From assembly GCA_041905795.1 (NCBI GenBank), contig JAYRKL010000021.1:1-64000 (forward strand): 64,000 nucleotides of DNA. Reading direction: 5' to 3'. Origin of the DNA: SHVO01 sp041905795 (GTDB lineage Bacteria; Pseudomonadota; Alphaproteobacteria; Rhodospirillales; Rhodospirillaceae). The translations under genes and the position numbers were made by a program. Below are positions 8,197-17,507 of the stretch, piece by piece (the first letter of the stretch is position 1; each line of letters begins with the position of its first letter). The notes beneath the pieces were generated by a model. The model did no database searches and was not told where the DNA came from. It was given only the letters and a program-made list of their open reading frames with translations.

Positions 8197-9183
8197 TCAG
8201 AGAGATCCAGAGGGGCGCCTGAATGAGAACCAGCCGCCAATCGCCAGACCCACGAGGCTCCAGGAAATCTCACGGGCGCGCCGCGCCAGCGCAATCGCCA
8301 CGCCCACTTCGGGTGCGCCGGTGAGCGCCCCGCCCAGAAGCGCGATGGCGCCGTCCTGGAAACCGAGATGGGCCGGGATGAAGAAGCTCACCGAGCGGGC
8401 GATGGAGACGATGCCTTCGATCATCCAGGCGTCGGTGAAGCTGACGGGATAGCCCAGGAACCGGAACAGGACGAACATCTCGACCGCGCCCGCCATCCAG
8501 CAGGCGAACGCGAGGAGGTAAGAGGTGGTGAAACGGCGCGGACTCTCGCGCATGAAGTAAAACAGCCGTCCTTCGATCTCCTCCAAGGCCCGTAGCGCCC
8601 GATCGAATTTGTTCCAGCGGCTCCGCTCCAGGCGGGCGTGCAGGGCTGCGAGCAGGCGGCTGTGCAGGGCCACCAGCACCAGGACCATGAATCCGGAGAT
8701 CACCACCGCGGCGCCGAGGATGATCCGCTCCGGCGTGGGCGGCAGCAGATGGCGATGGACCAGAAGACCCACCGCCACCGCCAGGAACGGCACCTGCGCC
8801 AGGCTGTTGACGGTCTGGATCAGGAGCAGCGAGGCGGTTCCCTCGGTGTAGGAGACGCCGTAGTGCCGCTTGAGGAGCAGAGCCTTGAACGGTTCGCCGC
8901 CGAAGGCTCCAAAGGGCATCAGCACGTTGAGGGCTTCGCCCACCATCTGCACCAGCCACAGGCGGAAAAACCACAAGCCGGTGGCCGGCAGCGAGCGGAA
9001 CATCAGCAGCCAAGAGACGACATCGGACAGGAAGCCGGCCGCGAAGACGGCCAGCACCGCCGCGACGCCTGGAATTCCGAGGCGCGAGAGGATCGCGCCC
9101 ACGGCGGCGAGATCGCTGTCATGCAGGATCCAGGCGAACAGCGCCGCGCCGCCCGCGAAAGCAAGCAGCTTGAGGGCCCACAT
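8197..9183 (-). CDS. Flippase-like membrane protein, HpnL-type (LPG synthase TM family)
   Basis: A 328-residue polytopic protein (about 7-8 hydrophobic segments) of the lysylphosphatidylglycerol-synthase transmembrane family. The family motif region MPFGAFGGEPFKALLL and the later IPAHLGFQDGAIALLGGAL are visible. HpnL in hopanoid clusters belongs to this family, and the gene is last in a minus-strand run that includes hpnJ and hpnI; only one base separates it from the stop of the upstream epimerase. A role in moving a glycosylated lipid is inference. It could also be a generic family member unrelated to hopanoids. Confidence 0.72.
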   Translation of the reverse strand: MWALKLLAFAGGAALFAWILHDSDLAAVGAILSRLGIPGVAAVLAVFAAGFLSDVVSWLLMFRSLPATGLWFFRLWLVQMVGEALNVLMPFGAFGGEPFKALLLKRHYGVSYTEGTASLLLIQTVNSLAQVPFLAVAVGLLVHRHLLPPTPERIILGAAVVISGFMVLVLVALHSRLLAALHARLERSRWNKFDRALRALEEIEGRLFYFMRESPRRFTTSYLLAFACWMAGAVEMFVLFRFLGYPVSFTDAWMIEGIVSIARSVSFFIPAHLGFQDGAIALLGGALTGAPEVGVAIALARRAREISWSLVGLAIGGWFSFRRPSGSL

Positions 9184-9184
9184 A

Positions 9185-10189
9185 TCAGGCCGCGGAAGAC
9201 TTTTGGGCGCGCACCCAGGCGAGGGTGTGGTCGAGGCCTTCCCGCAGATCGACCTGGGGCGCGAAGGCCAGCAGCGCCCTGGCGCGGTCCATGGTGGTCA
9301 CCGAGCGGCGGATGTCGCCCGGACGCGCGGGCTCGTATTTCACCGCCGAGCGGGACTTGGCCAGCGCCAGGATCGTGCGGGTGATCTCGTTGATGGTCAC
9401 TTCGACGCCGGTGCCGATATTGATGATGGCGCCGTCGGCGGTGCTGGAGAACAGCGCCGTGACCACGGCGTTGGCGACATCGGTGACATAGACGAAATCG
9501 CGCGTCTGGTCGCCGTCGTCGAAGATGGTGATCCGGTCGCCGGCGACGGCGCGGTCGAGGAAGATCGAGATCACGCCCGAGTACCAGCTCGACGGGTCCT
9601 GGCGCGGTCCATAGACGTTCATGAACCGCAGCGCCGTGAACTTCAGGCCGTAGAGGCGGGTGTAATAGTCGAGGTAGATCTCGGCGGCCAGTTTATCGAT
9701 GCCATAGGGGGAGGCCGGCCGCGCCGGGGACTCTTCCGACACCGGCACCGGCGCGTCGTCGTCATAGACCGCCGAGGATGAGGCGAAGGCCACCTTGGCG
9801 ACCTTGTGGCGGCGCGCGTATTCCAGGAGCCGCGCCGTGCCGGCGAGGTTGACCTCGATATCGGTGACCGGGTCGTCCATGGAGACCGGCACCGCGGTCT
9901 GCGCGGCGAAATGGGCGATGCGCTGGATCGGGCCGTATTTGGCCACGGCGGCGGCCAGCGGTTCGGCCAGGTCCTTGGTGACATCGCCGCCGACGAAGGT
10001 GAATCGCGGGTGGCCGTCCCATTGCGCGAGGTTGGCCATATATCCCGAACTCAGGTTGTCGAGCACCGAGACCTTGCAGCCTTGGGCGATGAGCAGGTCG
10101 ACGGTATGGCTGCCGATGAAGCCGGCGCCGCCCGTGACCAGCACATGGGTATCTTGGAGAGTGCTGGCGATGTCGGCCGGGAGCGTCAA
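9185..10189 (-). CDS. NAD-dependent sugar epimerase/dehydratase (extended SDR)
   Basis: A 334-residue extended short-chain dehydrogenase of the GalE/WbpP kind. The Rossmann motif VTGGAGFIGSH is near the N terminus, the active site has SSSAVYDD and the catalytic YGIDK (YxxxK), and NVYGPRQ and RDFVYVTDVA follow as in UDP-sugar epimerases. The start is a TTG that overlaps the hpnI stop as TTGA, so it is translationally coupled to hpnI. It is distinct from HpnA, encoded at 19501. Co-transcription with hpnI suggests it makes or modifies the nucleotide sugar used for the hopanoid head group (inference). Confidence 0.85.
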   Translation of the reverse strand: MTLPADIASTLQDTHVLVTGGAGFIGSHTVDLLIAQGCKVSVLDNLSSGYMANLAQWDGHPRFTFVGGDVTKDLAEPLAAAVAKYGPIQRIAHFAAQTAVPVSMDDPVTDIEVNLAGTARLLEYARRHKVAKVAFASSSAVYDDDAPVPVSEESPARPASPYGIDKLAAEIYLDYYTRLYGLKFTALRFMNVYGPRQDPSSWYSGVISIFLDRAVAGDRITIFDDGDQTRDFVYVTDVANAVVTALFSSTADGAIINIGTGVEVTINEITRTILALAKSRSAVKYEPARPGDIRRSVTTMDRARALLAFAPQVDLREGLDHTLAWVRAQKSSAA

Positions 10190-11370
10190 GGCGCGGTGGC
10201 TTTCACGGTGAGAGGCAATTCGACCCCGTCCCGGGGCACGATCCTGCCGTCCTTGGTAAGCCCGAAACGATGGCCGCGCCAGACGAATGTGCGCCGTGTC
10301 AGGGCGATGTACCAGGAGGCCAGCGCCAGCAGATCCCGCAGCGGCAACAGCCACAGCGCCGCCAGGCCTTCCCGGTCCTTGAGATACCGCGCGGAAATCA
10401 CCGCGGCGGTGCCGAGGCGCACGGCCAGCGCCGCCGCCAGCACCTCCAGGCCGGTCCGGTCGAATCCGCGCACGGCGGCATAAAGCACCGCGAACGGCAC
10501 CGCGCGCGTGAGGATGGTGAGCGCGAAGCCGACGGGATTGGCTGCCCAGGTGTTCTGGTCCCAGTAGACCTGGTGATGCCACCAGGTCGAGAAGGTCGGG
10601 TAATCGGCGAGCACCTCGACGACATGCGGCGAGAGGTGCATGCGCTTGCCGAGGCCGATGAGGCGCCGGCCCAGCTCGTAGTCCTCCACCAGGTAATCGC
10701 CCAGCGCCGCCATGCCGCCGATGGCCTTGAGGTCGGCGGCGCGGAAGGCCACCGAGGCGCCGATACAGAAATCGGCGGCGCCGGTGACGGCCGAGAAAAT
10801 CAGGCTGGGCACGAAATCGGCATTGAGGCTCAGAACCTCGAACTTCTCGAACCAGCGCGTGGCGGCGACGCTGCGGTAGAGCGTGCAGACGTAGCCTACA
10901 TTGGGGTCTTCCAGCGGTGCGACGATCGCCGAGAGATAATCCGGCGCGAGACGCACGTCGCTGTCGCTGATGATCAGGAGATCGAAGCGGGCGTGTTCCA
11001 GGGCGTTGACCAGGTTCTGGACCTTGCCGTTGACCACCGGCTCGCTGGGCTTGACGACCAAAGTGATGCGGTCGGGGAATTCCTGTTCCAGGCGCCGCAG
11101 TAGGGGAAGCGCGGGATCGGTCGTGCGCTGGACGCCGATGACGACCTGGAATTCGGGGTAGTCCTGCCGGCACAGGCTGAGGAGGTTTTCTTCCAGGCCC
11201 TTGTCCAGGCCATAGACCGGCTTCAGCACCGTGATCGGCGGCTTATAGCTGCTGCCGCGCGCCGGTGTGCGCATGAACCGCGCCGCCGCCCAGACGCACA
11301 GCAGGCAGAACACGCTGCCGCCGGCGACGGGGATCAGGAGCAGGTCTTGGATGAGGGTGAGGAGGTCCAA
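10186..11370 (-). CDS. hpnI: Hopanoid glycosyltransferase HpnI
   Basis: A 394-residue ceramide-glucosyltransferase-like GT2/GT21 enzyme. HpnI is known to add N-acetylglucosamine to bacteriohopanetetrol. Visible: N-terminal membrane helix (residues about 10-30), VLKPVYGLDKGLEENLLSL, the DSDVR metal motif near 135, the ADFCIGASVAFR acceptor-side block, ED in YLVEDYELG, the QxxRW-like block HHQVYWDQNTW, and C-terminal hydrophobic segments. The start is TTG at 11370 with a strong GGAGGAAA site. It follows hpnJ with a 129-base gap that carries a dispersed repeat. Confidence 0.9.
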   Translation of the reverse strand: MDLLTLIQDLLLIPVAGGSVFCLLCVWAAARFMRTPARGSSYKPPITVLKPVYGLDKGLEENLLSLCRQDYPEFQVVIGVQRTTDPALPLLRRLEQEFPDRITLVVKPSEPVVNGKVQNLVNALEHARFDLLIISDSDVRLAPDYLSAIVAPLEDPNVGYVCTLYRSVAATRWFEKFEVLSLNADFVPSLIFSAVTGAADFCIGASVAFRAADLKAIGGMAALGDYLVEDYELGRRLIGLGKRMHLSPHVVEVLADYPTFSTWWHHQVYWDQNTWAANPVGFALTILTRAVPFAVLYAAVRGFDRTGLEVLAAALAVRLGTAAVISARYLKDREGLAALWLLPLRDLLALASWYIALTRRTFVWRGHRFGLTKDGRIVPRDGVELPLTVKATAP

Positions 11371-11384
11371 CGTTTCCTCCGCCC

Positions 11385-11481
11385 GTCATCACCCGCCTTG
11401 TGCGGGTGATCCATCCATCGTCCGCACAACGGCTGTTGTGCCTGCTGATGCATGGATTGCCCGCATGAAGCGGGCAATGAC
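11385..11481. repeat. Long imperfect palindromic repeat, family II, copy 1
   Basis: Lies between hpnJ and hpnI. It reads GTCAT, a hairpin ACCCGC-CTTGT-GCGGGT, GATCCATCC, a central CACAACGGCTGTTGTG hairpin, GATGCATGGAT, a hairpin GCCCGC-ATGAA-GCGGGC, then AATGAC. The outer ends are inverted relative to each other. A partial related copy occurs at 40997, and a short hairpin with the same ends at 38657. Confidence 0.7.
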
Positions 11482-11499
11482 AGGGATGGTGGTGGGGGA

Positions 11500-12942
11500 C
11501 TAGGCGGCGCTCTGCTCGCGGTTCTCGCGCTTGCTGAGGAACTTCGCGAACTCGACGCCTTCACGCAGGCGGCGCTTCATCATCTCCCAATCGGTCAGCA
11601 TCTCGGAGGTGATCTCCCAGATCTTGCCGGGGCGGAAGTAGTACTGCTTGTAGAAGTCGCCCAGGCTTTCGAAGATCTCTTCGTGGCTGAGGTGCGGGTA
11701 GCTGATGGAGCTGACCTGGATGCCTTCCTCGGCCACCAGGCGTCCGCCTTTGTCCTCTTCCATCAGCCAGCCGTTCTGCTTGGCCTGGTTGTAGAGGAAG
11801 GTGCCGGGATAGGCCGCGGCCAAGGATACCTGGAGCGTGTAAGGGTTCACTTCCTTGGCGAAAGCGATGGTTTCCTTGATGGTTTCCTTGGTCTCGCCGG
11901 GCAGGCCGACGATGAAGGTGCCGTGGATCTTGAGGCCAAGCTCGTGGCAGTTCTTGGAGAACTCGCGCAGCTGTTCGATGCGCATGCCCTTCTTGATGTT
12001 GTGCAGGATCTGCTGGTTGCCGGACTCATAGCCGCACACCATCAGGCGCATGCCGTTGTCTTTGAAGATTTCGAGCGTCTTGCGCGGCACGTTGCCTTTG
12101 GCGTTGCACGACCACATGACGCCGAGTTTGCCCAGGCCCTTGGCGATGGCTTCGGCGCGCGGCACGTCGTCGGTGAAGGTATCGTCGTCGAAGAAGAATT
12201 CCTTCACCTGCGGGAAGTATTCTTTGGCCTTGGCGATTTCCGACACCACGTGCTCGACGCTGCGGGTGCGGTAGACGTGGCCGCCGATGGTCTGGGGCCA
12301 CAGGCAGAAGGTGCAGCGCGACTTGCAGCCGCGGCCGGTATAGACCGAGAGATAGGGGTGGTTGAGGTAACCGATGAAATAATCCTCGATCACCAGGTCG
12401 CGCTTGTAGACATCGACCACATGCGGCAGCTCGTCCATGTTTTCCAGGAGGGCGCGCGGTTTGTTGCGCACGATCTGGCCGTTGACGCGATGGGTGAGGC
12501 CGTCGATGTCGGCGTAGTCGTGGCCTTCGGCGACTTCCTTGCAGGTGAAGTCGAATTCGCTGCCGGCCACCCAGTCGAGGGCGGGGGCCAGCTTCATGGA
12601 CTGGTACGGATCCACCGCGACATGGGCGCCGACCATGCCGATCTTGAGCTTGGGGTTGCGCTCGCGCAAAGCCGCCGCGACCTTGGCGTCCGAACGGAAG
12701 GACGGCGTCGAAGTGTGCATGACGATCAGTTCGTAATCGTCCGCCATCGGCAGGACCTGTTCCACCGTCAGGTCGCGGGCCGGCGCATCCACCAGTTTCG
12801 ATCCCGGCACCAGCGCGGCGGGCTGCGCCAGCCACGTCGGGTACCAGAACGAGCGGATTTCGCGCTTGGCCTGGTAGCGGGAGCCGGCGCCGCCGTCGAA
12901 ACCTTCGAAAGAGGGCGGGTTGAGGAACAGGGTTTTCATCAT
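11500..12942 (-). CDS. hpnJ: B12-binding radical SAM enzyme HpnJ
   Basis: A 480-residue B12-binding-type radical SAM protein. HpnJ is known to contract the glucosamine head group to the cyclitol ether after HpnI and HpnK have acted. The N-terminal half has the cobalamin-domain-like region (MVGAHVAVDP), and the radical SAM cluster motif CKSRCTFC (CxxxCxxC) is near residue 212 within GRGCKSRCTFCLWPQ. The conserved C-terminal GTFIVGLPGETKET is also seen. It follows an uncharacterised radical SAM/SPASM gene by 37 bases and precedes hpnI, in one minus-strand operon. Confidence 0.93.
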   Translation of the reverse strand: MMKTLFLNPPSFEGFDGGAGSRYQAKREIRSFWYPTWLAQPAALVPGSKLVDAPARDLTVEQVLPMADDYELIVMHTSTPSFRSDAKVAAALRERNPKLKIGMVGAHVAVDPYQSMKLAPALDWVAGSEFDFTCKEVAEGHDYADIDGLTHRVNGQIVRNKPRALLENMDELPHVVDVYKRDLVIEDYFIGYLNHPYLSVYTGRGCKSRCTFCLWPQTIGGHVYRTRSVEHVVSEIAKAKEYFPQVKEFFFDDDTFTDDVPRAEAIAKGLGKLGVMWSCNAKGNVPRKTLEIFKDNGMRLMVCGYESGNQQILHNIKKGMRIEQLREFSKNCHELGLKIHGTFIVGLPGETKETIKETIAFAKEVNPYTLQVSLAAAYPGTFLYNQAKQNGWLMEEDKGGRLVAEEGIQVSSISYPHLSHEEIFESLGDFYKQYYFRPGKIWEITSEMLTDWEMMKRRLREGVEFAKFLSKRENREQSAA

Positions 12943-12979
12943 GACGGTATTTCCCTAAAGCGGGTTTGTCTGTTTTTTA

Positions 12980-14128
12980 TCAGAAACGCAGCAGCCACGG
13001 CAGTTCTTCGAGCACCGAGCCGATGGAGCCGAGGTTTCCCTTGCGGCCCAGGGCCTTGAAACCTTCGCCCAGCTTGCCTTGCTTGAACGCCTGGTAGGAA
13101 TCGTGGATCGACACGCCGATATGCTGCATCACGCTGGAATCGCGGTAACAGTCGATCATGCACTTGGTGCAGCCGTCGCGGACCACTTTCGTCTCGTCGA
13201 ATTCGCTGATGTGGCACATGGGCTCGGCCCACATATGGCAGCGCCAGAGCATCAGATTCCAGTCGAGGTAGAAGTATTTGTAGCCGCCGAGGCAGGGGAA
13301 CTTCTGCTCGCCGCCGGTGATGTAGCGTTTCATCTCTTCGATCGAGGCGGTGGGGTTCAGCACTTGCAGGCGCGACTTGAGCGACTTGACCTTGTCGAAG
13401 GCCGCCAGCAGCTCTTCCTTGCTGTAGCTGACGAGGTCCGAGGTGGAGTAGCCGAGGAAATTCGATTCCAGGCCGGTCAGCGGATAGGAAAAGGTCACCG
13501 ACGCGAAGCCCAGTTCCTCGATGAAGGCGGGCAGGGCATCGTAATCGACCAGGCGGCTCATGGTGACCGACGCCGTCGAGTGGACGCCGAGTTCCTTGAA
13601 CAGTGTGTTGGCGGCCTTGATCTTCTCGCAGACGCCGGGAATACCGCGGTTCTTCTCGTGGGCTTCCACCGTGGCGGCGTCGACCGAGATGATGAAACTG
13701 GAGATGCCGGCGTCGTGCAGCGCGCGCAGCTTGTCCGGCTTGAACAGGCCGGCGTTGGACACCAGCATCACCTTCATGCCCAGGCCGTGGGCGTGGCGGA
13801 TGAACTCCAGCAGGTTGGGGTGCAGGGTCGGCTCGCCGCCGGTGAACAGCAGGTAGCGCACGCCGTTGCGGAACAGGGTGTCGATCGCCTTGAGGCCGTC
13901 TTCACGGCCGGCGAAAATCCATTTGTCCTTGGGGAAGCTGTCGCGCGCGAAATTGCAGAAGCCGCAATTGGCGTTGCAGGCGTTGTTGAGGGCGAACTGG
14001 GCGAAGCCCGGACCGCCCTGTTTCAGGACCAGGCTCAGGTTATCGAGCGCACGGGCCCGGGGCGCCCCGGGCTTGCCCGGACCCTCGGCGGCGACACGCA
14101 AAGTCATCGTTTGTTCCATGGCGGGCAT
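12980..14128 (-). CDS. Radical SAM/SPASM-type protein, first gene of the hpnJ-hpnI operon
   Basis: A 382-residue radical SAM protein. The 4Fe-4S/SAM motif CNANCGFC (CxxxCxxC) lies near residue 50, followed by LLFTGGEPTLHP and a partial TIM-barrel pattern. The C-terminal third has a cysteine-rich block (FPCLGG, LWRCHMW, PMCHIS, DGCTKCMIDC), which looks like a SPASM or related auxiliary-cluster domain. It is not HpnH, which has a different N terminus around its cluster. Position directly upstream of hpnJ and hpnI points to hopanoid head-group modification, but the reaction is unknown. Three in-frame ATGs (14128, 14119, 14107) are possible starts. Confidence 0.85.
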   Translation of the reverse strand: MPAMEQTMTLRVAAEGPGKPGAPRARALDNLSLVLKQGGPGFAQFALNNACNANCGFCNFARDSFPKDKWIFAGREDGLKAIDTLFRNGVRYLLFTGGEPTLHPNLLEFIRHAHGLGMKVMLVSNAGLFKPDKLRALHDAGISSFIISVDAATVEAHEKNRGIPGVCEKIKAANTLFKELGVHSTASVTMSRLVDYDALPAFIEELGFASVTFSYPLTGLESNFLGYSTSDLVSYSKEELLAAFDKVKSLKSRLQVLNPTASIEEMKRYITGGEQKFPCLGGYKYFYLDWNLMLWRCHMWAEPMCHISEFDETKVVRDGCTKCMIDCYRDSSVMQHIGVSIHDSYQAFKQGKLGEGFKALGRKGNLGSIGSVLEELPWLLRF

Positions 14129-14278
14129 GTCTAACCGATTATCCCCCGGCGCACCCTATGCTTTTGCCCATACTGCTCGGGGCCATAGTCCGGCCACACA
14201 GGTCGCGTTAAATCCCGGAAAAGCCTATAACGGCCAATATATTGCAATGCAGTGCAGGATGAAAGGCGGGAACCAGCC

Positions 14279-14902
14279 ATGTTGCGCGTGAGGGTGTTTT
14301 GCAAGGCATTGATCGTCCTGGCGCTTCTGGGGCTGGCGGCGGGGCCGGGCCGGGCCGCCGACACCGGCGCCGCGACCGCGGCGGTGGAACGCTTTCACGG
14401 CGTGCTGCTCGCCAATATGAAGGATGGAAAAGCCCTCGGCTTCGACGGGCGCAAGCAGAAGTTGGATCCGGTCATCAAGGACACCTTCGATCTCGCCGCC
14501 ATGGCCCGGGTATCCACCGGCGCCGCCTGGACCAAGATGGCCGAGGATGAGCGGTCGAAGGTGATCGCCGCCTTCACCGATTGGACCGTGGCCAGCTATG
14601 CCGCCAACTTCAAGGACTGGGACGGCGAGGCCTTTGTCACCAAGGGCGCCAGGGACGACGGCAAGGGCAACGTCATGGTGGAAACCGCGCTGAACCTGAA
14701 GACCGCGGCGCCGGTGGCGTTCACCTACCGCATGCGTGAGTCGGGCGGCGCGCCCAAGGTCGTCGATATTTTCCTGGATGGATCCGTCAGCCAGATGGCC
14801 ATGCACCGCAGCCAGTTCGCCGCCGCCCTGTCCGCCGGCGGCACGGCCAACCTGCTCAGGCATATGGAAGAGCTGACGGCGAAAGCGAAGGCCGGCGTTT
14901 AG
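14279..14902 (+). CDS. hpnM: Hopanoid-associated periplasmic transport protein HpnM (MlaC-like)
   Basis: A 207-residue exported protein with signal peptide (VFCKALIVLALLGLAAGPGRA) and the MlaC/Ttg2 toluene-tolerance fold: FDLAAMARVSTGAAWTKM, then DWTVASYAANF and the C-terminal MAMHRSQFAAAL. HpnM proteins are predicted periplasmic lipid carriers paired with HpnN. The open frame starts at 14252, but the ATG at 14279 gives a normal signal peptide. It is transcribed divergently from the radical SAM operon and converges with hpnN: the two stop codons overlap at 14899-14902. Confidence 0.85.
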   Translation: MLRVRVFCKALIVLALLGLAAGPGRAADTGAATAAVERFHGVLLANMKDGKALGFDGRKQKLDPVIKDTFDLAAMARVSTGAAWTKMAEDERSKVIAAFTDWTVASYAANFKDWDGEAFVTKGARDDGKGNVMVETALNLKTAAPVAFTYRMRESGGAPKVVDIFLDGSVSQMAMHRSQFAAALSAGGTANLLRHMEELTAKAKAGV

Positions 14903-17505
14903 GTCTTTTGAGGTGCCGGCCCCAGCAGCGCCGGCAGCAGCACCAGGGTCGCGAGCAACGTGTAAGCCAGCGCCATGGCCAGCAGTTCGCCCATGGCCGA
15001 GGTGCCGGGATGTCTGGACAGCGCAAGGCTGCCGAAGGCGGCGGCGGTGGTCAGGGCGCTGAACAGCATGCCGCGGCCCGCGGGCGACGACAGCAGCAGG
15101 CCTTCGCCGTCCCGCCAGGCGGTCACGAAATAGATCGGGAAGGTGACGCCCACGCCCAGCAGCAGCGGCAGCGCGATGATGTTGGCGAAGTTCAGGGCAA
15201 AGCCCGTGAGCGCGCAGGTGCCGAGCGTGAGCAGCCCCGCGAACAGCAGCGGCGCCAACACCCGCAGCACATCGTCCACGCGGCGTACGATCGCGAACAG
15301 CAGCAGCGTGATGGTGGCCAGCGCCAGGATCCCGGCGGTGGCGAAAGCCGTGGTGACCACCACGCCGCTCTCGTAGATCGCCACCGGGGCGCCTTGGGCG
15401 TCGGGGGCGACGGCGCGCACCGCCTTCAGGAACTGCGCGAGATTGCCGGCGTTGGAGCCGGCGCCGGCGGGGAAGGCCTGGACCCGGTATGTGCCGTCCT
15501 TGGCGATGAACGTGGCCCGCAGGTCCTCCGGTATGTCGGCGATGGCCACCGGGCCCGCGCCGAGGGCCGTCTTGAGCGGCGTGAGCGCGTCGCCGAAGCC
15601 GGCCAACAATGCGCCTGAGACCTGCTCGGCTTTCTCGGGCGCCGCCGCGAGCCGGTCGAGCAGCGGCGCGATCCGCGCCGCGGCGTCGCGCAAAGGGCCG
15701 TTGGCCGCGTGCGACGCCAGATAGGCCTTGGCGCTGCGGGCGGCGGCAGCCGCGGCGGCGGCGAGATCGGCGGCGGTGGGCGCGGGCTTCGCCGGCGCGG
15801 TGTCGTCGAGGACGGGCCCGAGCAGGCCCGCGAGGTCCTCCAGCATGGTGAGCTTGGTGTCCTGGTCCTGGGGCACCAGATCGGAGATGGTGATCACCTG
15901 CTTTACTTCGGGCAGCGCCGAAAGTCTCTCCGCCATGGCCTTGGCGGCTTCGGGGGTCGCGGCCAGGACGCTGAGGGTATTGGGATTGACCAGCGGGTCG
16001 TCCATCAGCGCGAGCGCCGTGGCCATGGATTCGGTATGGGGGTCCTTCAGCTTCAAGGGGTCGAAGTCGAATCTCAACTGCGGCAAAGCGCCGGCGGCGA
16101 CCACGGCGAGAACGACACTTCCCGCGATCACCGCGCCCCGCCGCGCGATCAGGCGGCGGTTGAACGGCTCGGCCCAGGCGTAGCCGATGCTGCCTCTCTC
16201 GGGCGCGGGGCGCATCAGGCGGAGGAGGGCCGGCAGCAAGGTGAAGCTCAGCGCCACGGCAACGATCATGCCGCCGCCGGCGATGATGCCGAGTTGGGCG
16301 ACGCCGCGATAATCCGTGGGCAGGAACGAGAAGAAGCCCAGCGCCGTGGCGGCGGCGGCGAGCAGAAGCGACTTGGCCATGGCGCCGCCGGCCGCCTCCA
16401 GGCCGTGGTCAAGCGCGTCAGGCGCGGGTTCGCGGGCGCGGCGTTCGGCGCGATAGCGCATGCAGAACTGGATCGCGAAGTCGACGGCGATACCCACGAA
16501 CATCACGGCGAAGGCGACCGAGATCAGGTTGAGTTCATGCACCGAGACGGCGGCCCAGCCGACGGTCATGACCAATCCCGCCAGCAGGGTGATCAGGGTG
16601 GCGCCCACCACCCGCAGCGATCCCAGCGCCATCGACAGGAGCACCGCCACCAGCACCACCGAGACCACGCCGGCGATGCCGGTGCCTTCGGCGACGGTGG
16701 CGAATTCCTCGTCGGCCAGCGGGATCTGGCCGGTGAGGCGCACGCGGTAGCCGTTCTCGGGCACAAGGCCCAGGTCGCGGGCGGTTTGGCGGATGAAATC
16801 CGAGGCGGCGCCGCCGTGTTCCAGCGACGTGAAGTCCAGTTTGGGTTGGGTGACCACCAGGGCGCGCGCCGTCTGGCCCGGCGGCGCCAGCGCGCCGAAC
16901 AGCGCGTTCCAGTCCATGGCCTTGGCTTGGCCCGCCAGCACGCCTTCGATCACCTCGGCGCTTTGCTGGACGGCGGGCGCCAAGCCTTCCGTGCCGGGCG
17001 CGCCCTCGGCGGCGCCGGTGAAGCCCAGTTCGAACAGGCGGAACAGGCCGCGGGCGTTCCGGTCGGTGGCGATGGAGGCCAACAACGGTTGCGCCTGCGC
17101 CAGCTTCGCCGACAGATCGTTGAGTTCATCGACGGACAGGTAGAGCAGGCCGTTTTTCTCGAAGAAGGGCCCGCCGCCGGGTGTCGCGACCGAAGCGAAC
17201 AGATCGGTGCGGGGCGTCAATTTCGCGGCGAGTTTCTGACCGGCCTGTTCGGCGGCCATGGCCGACGGCGCGTCCACCACCGCGACGATGACGTCCACTT
17301 CACCCGGGAACTGGGCGTCGAACGCTTTCTCGGCCGCCCGGAACGGCACGTCGTCGTCGAACAGCGCTTCGATGTCGGTGTTGATGGAAAGCCGCGTGGC
17401 CGCGGCCAGGATCGAGAGGGCCAGCACAACGGCGGTGGCGCCCACCACGGTCCAGGGCGAGCGGCGGCAGAAGCTGACGATGGTGCGGGCGAAGGCGGAA
17501 AGCAT
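14899..17505 (-). CDS. hpnN: Hopanoid transporter HpnN (RND family)
   Basis: An 868-residue RND-superfamily permease. HpnN is required in other alphaproteobacteria to move hopanoids from the inner to the outer membrane. N-terminal helix at about residues 17-36, a large periplasmic domain with LSINTDIEALFDDDVPF, a first block of membrane segments (about 275-430) with MFVGIAVDFAIQF, a second periplasmic loop, and a final block near 720-865 (LPLLLGVGVTFPIYF). The pattern of two six-helix halves fits RND. It lies 39 bases after the dioxygenase-like gene, same strand. A small inverted repeat overlaps its ribosome-site region. Confidence 0.92.
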   Translation of the reverse strand: MLSAFARTIVSFCRRSPWTVVGATAVVLALSILAAATRLSINTDIEALFDDDVPFRAAEKAFDAQFPGEVDVIVAVVDAPSAMAAEQAGQKLAAKLTPRTDLFASVATPGGGPFFEKNGLLYLSVDELNDLSAKLAQAQPLLASIATDRNARGLFRLFELGFTGAAEGAPGTEGLAPAVQQSAEVIEGVLAGQAKAMDWNALFGALAPPGQTARALVVTQPKLDFTSLEHGGAASDFIRQTARDLGLVPENGYRVRLTGQIPLADEEFATVAEGTGIAGVVSVVLVAVLLSMALGSLRVVGATLITLLAGLVMTVGWAAVSVHELNLISVAFAVMFVGIAVDFAIQFCMRYRAERRAREPAPDALDHGLEAAGGAMAKSLLLAAAATALGFFSFLPTDYRGVAQLGIIAGGGMIVAVALSFTLLPALLRLMRPAPERGSIGYAWAEPFNRRLIARRGAVIAGSVVLAVVAAGALPQLRFDFDPLKLKDPHTESMATALALMDDPLVNPNTLSVLAATPEAAKAMAERLSALPEVKQVITISDLVPQDQDTKLTMLEDLAGLLGPVLDDTAPAKPAPTAADLAAAAAAAARSAKAYLASHAANGPLRDAAARIAPLLDRLAAAPEKAEQVSGALLAGFGDALTPLKTALGAGPVAIADIPEDLRATFIAKDGTYRVQAFPAGAGSNAGNLAQFLKAVRAVAPDAQGAPVAIYESGVVVTTAFATAGILALATITLLLFAIVRRVDDVLRVLAPLLFAGLLTLGTCALTGFALNFANIIALPLLLGVGVTFPIYFVTAWRDGEGLLLSSPAGRGMLFSALTTAAAFGSLALSRHPGTSAMGELLAMALAYTLLATLVLLPALLGPAPQKT

Positions 17506-17507
17506 GG

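Noticed and set aside
12980..14128. Calling this radical SAM gene hpnH
   Set aside because: The N-terminal region and cluster surroundings do not resemble HpnH (CNLACAGCG type), and a C-terminal cysteine block is present instead.
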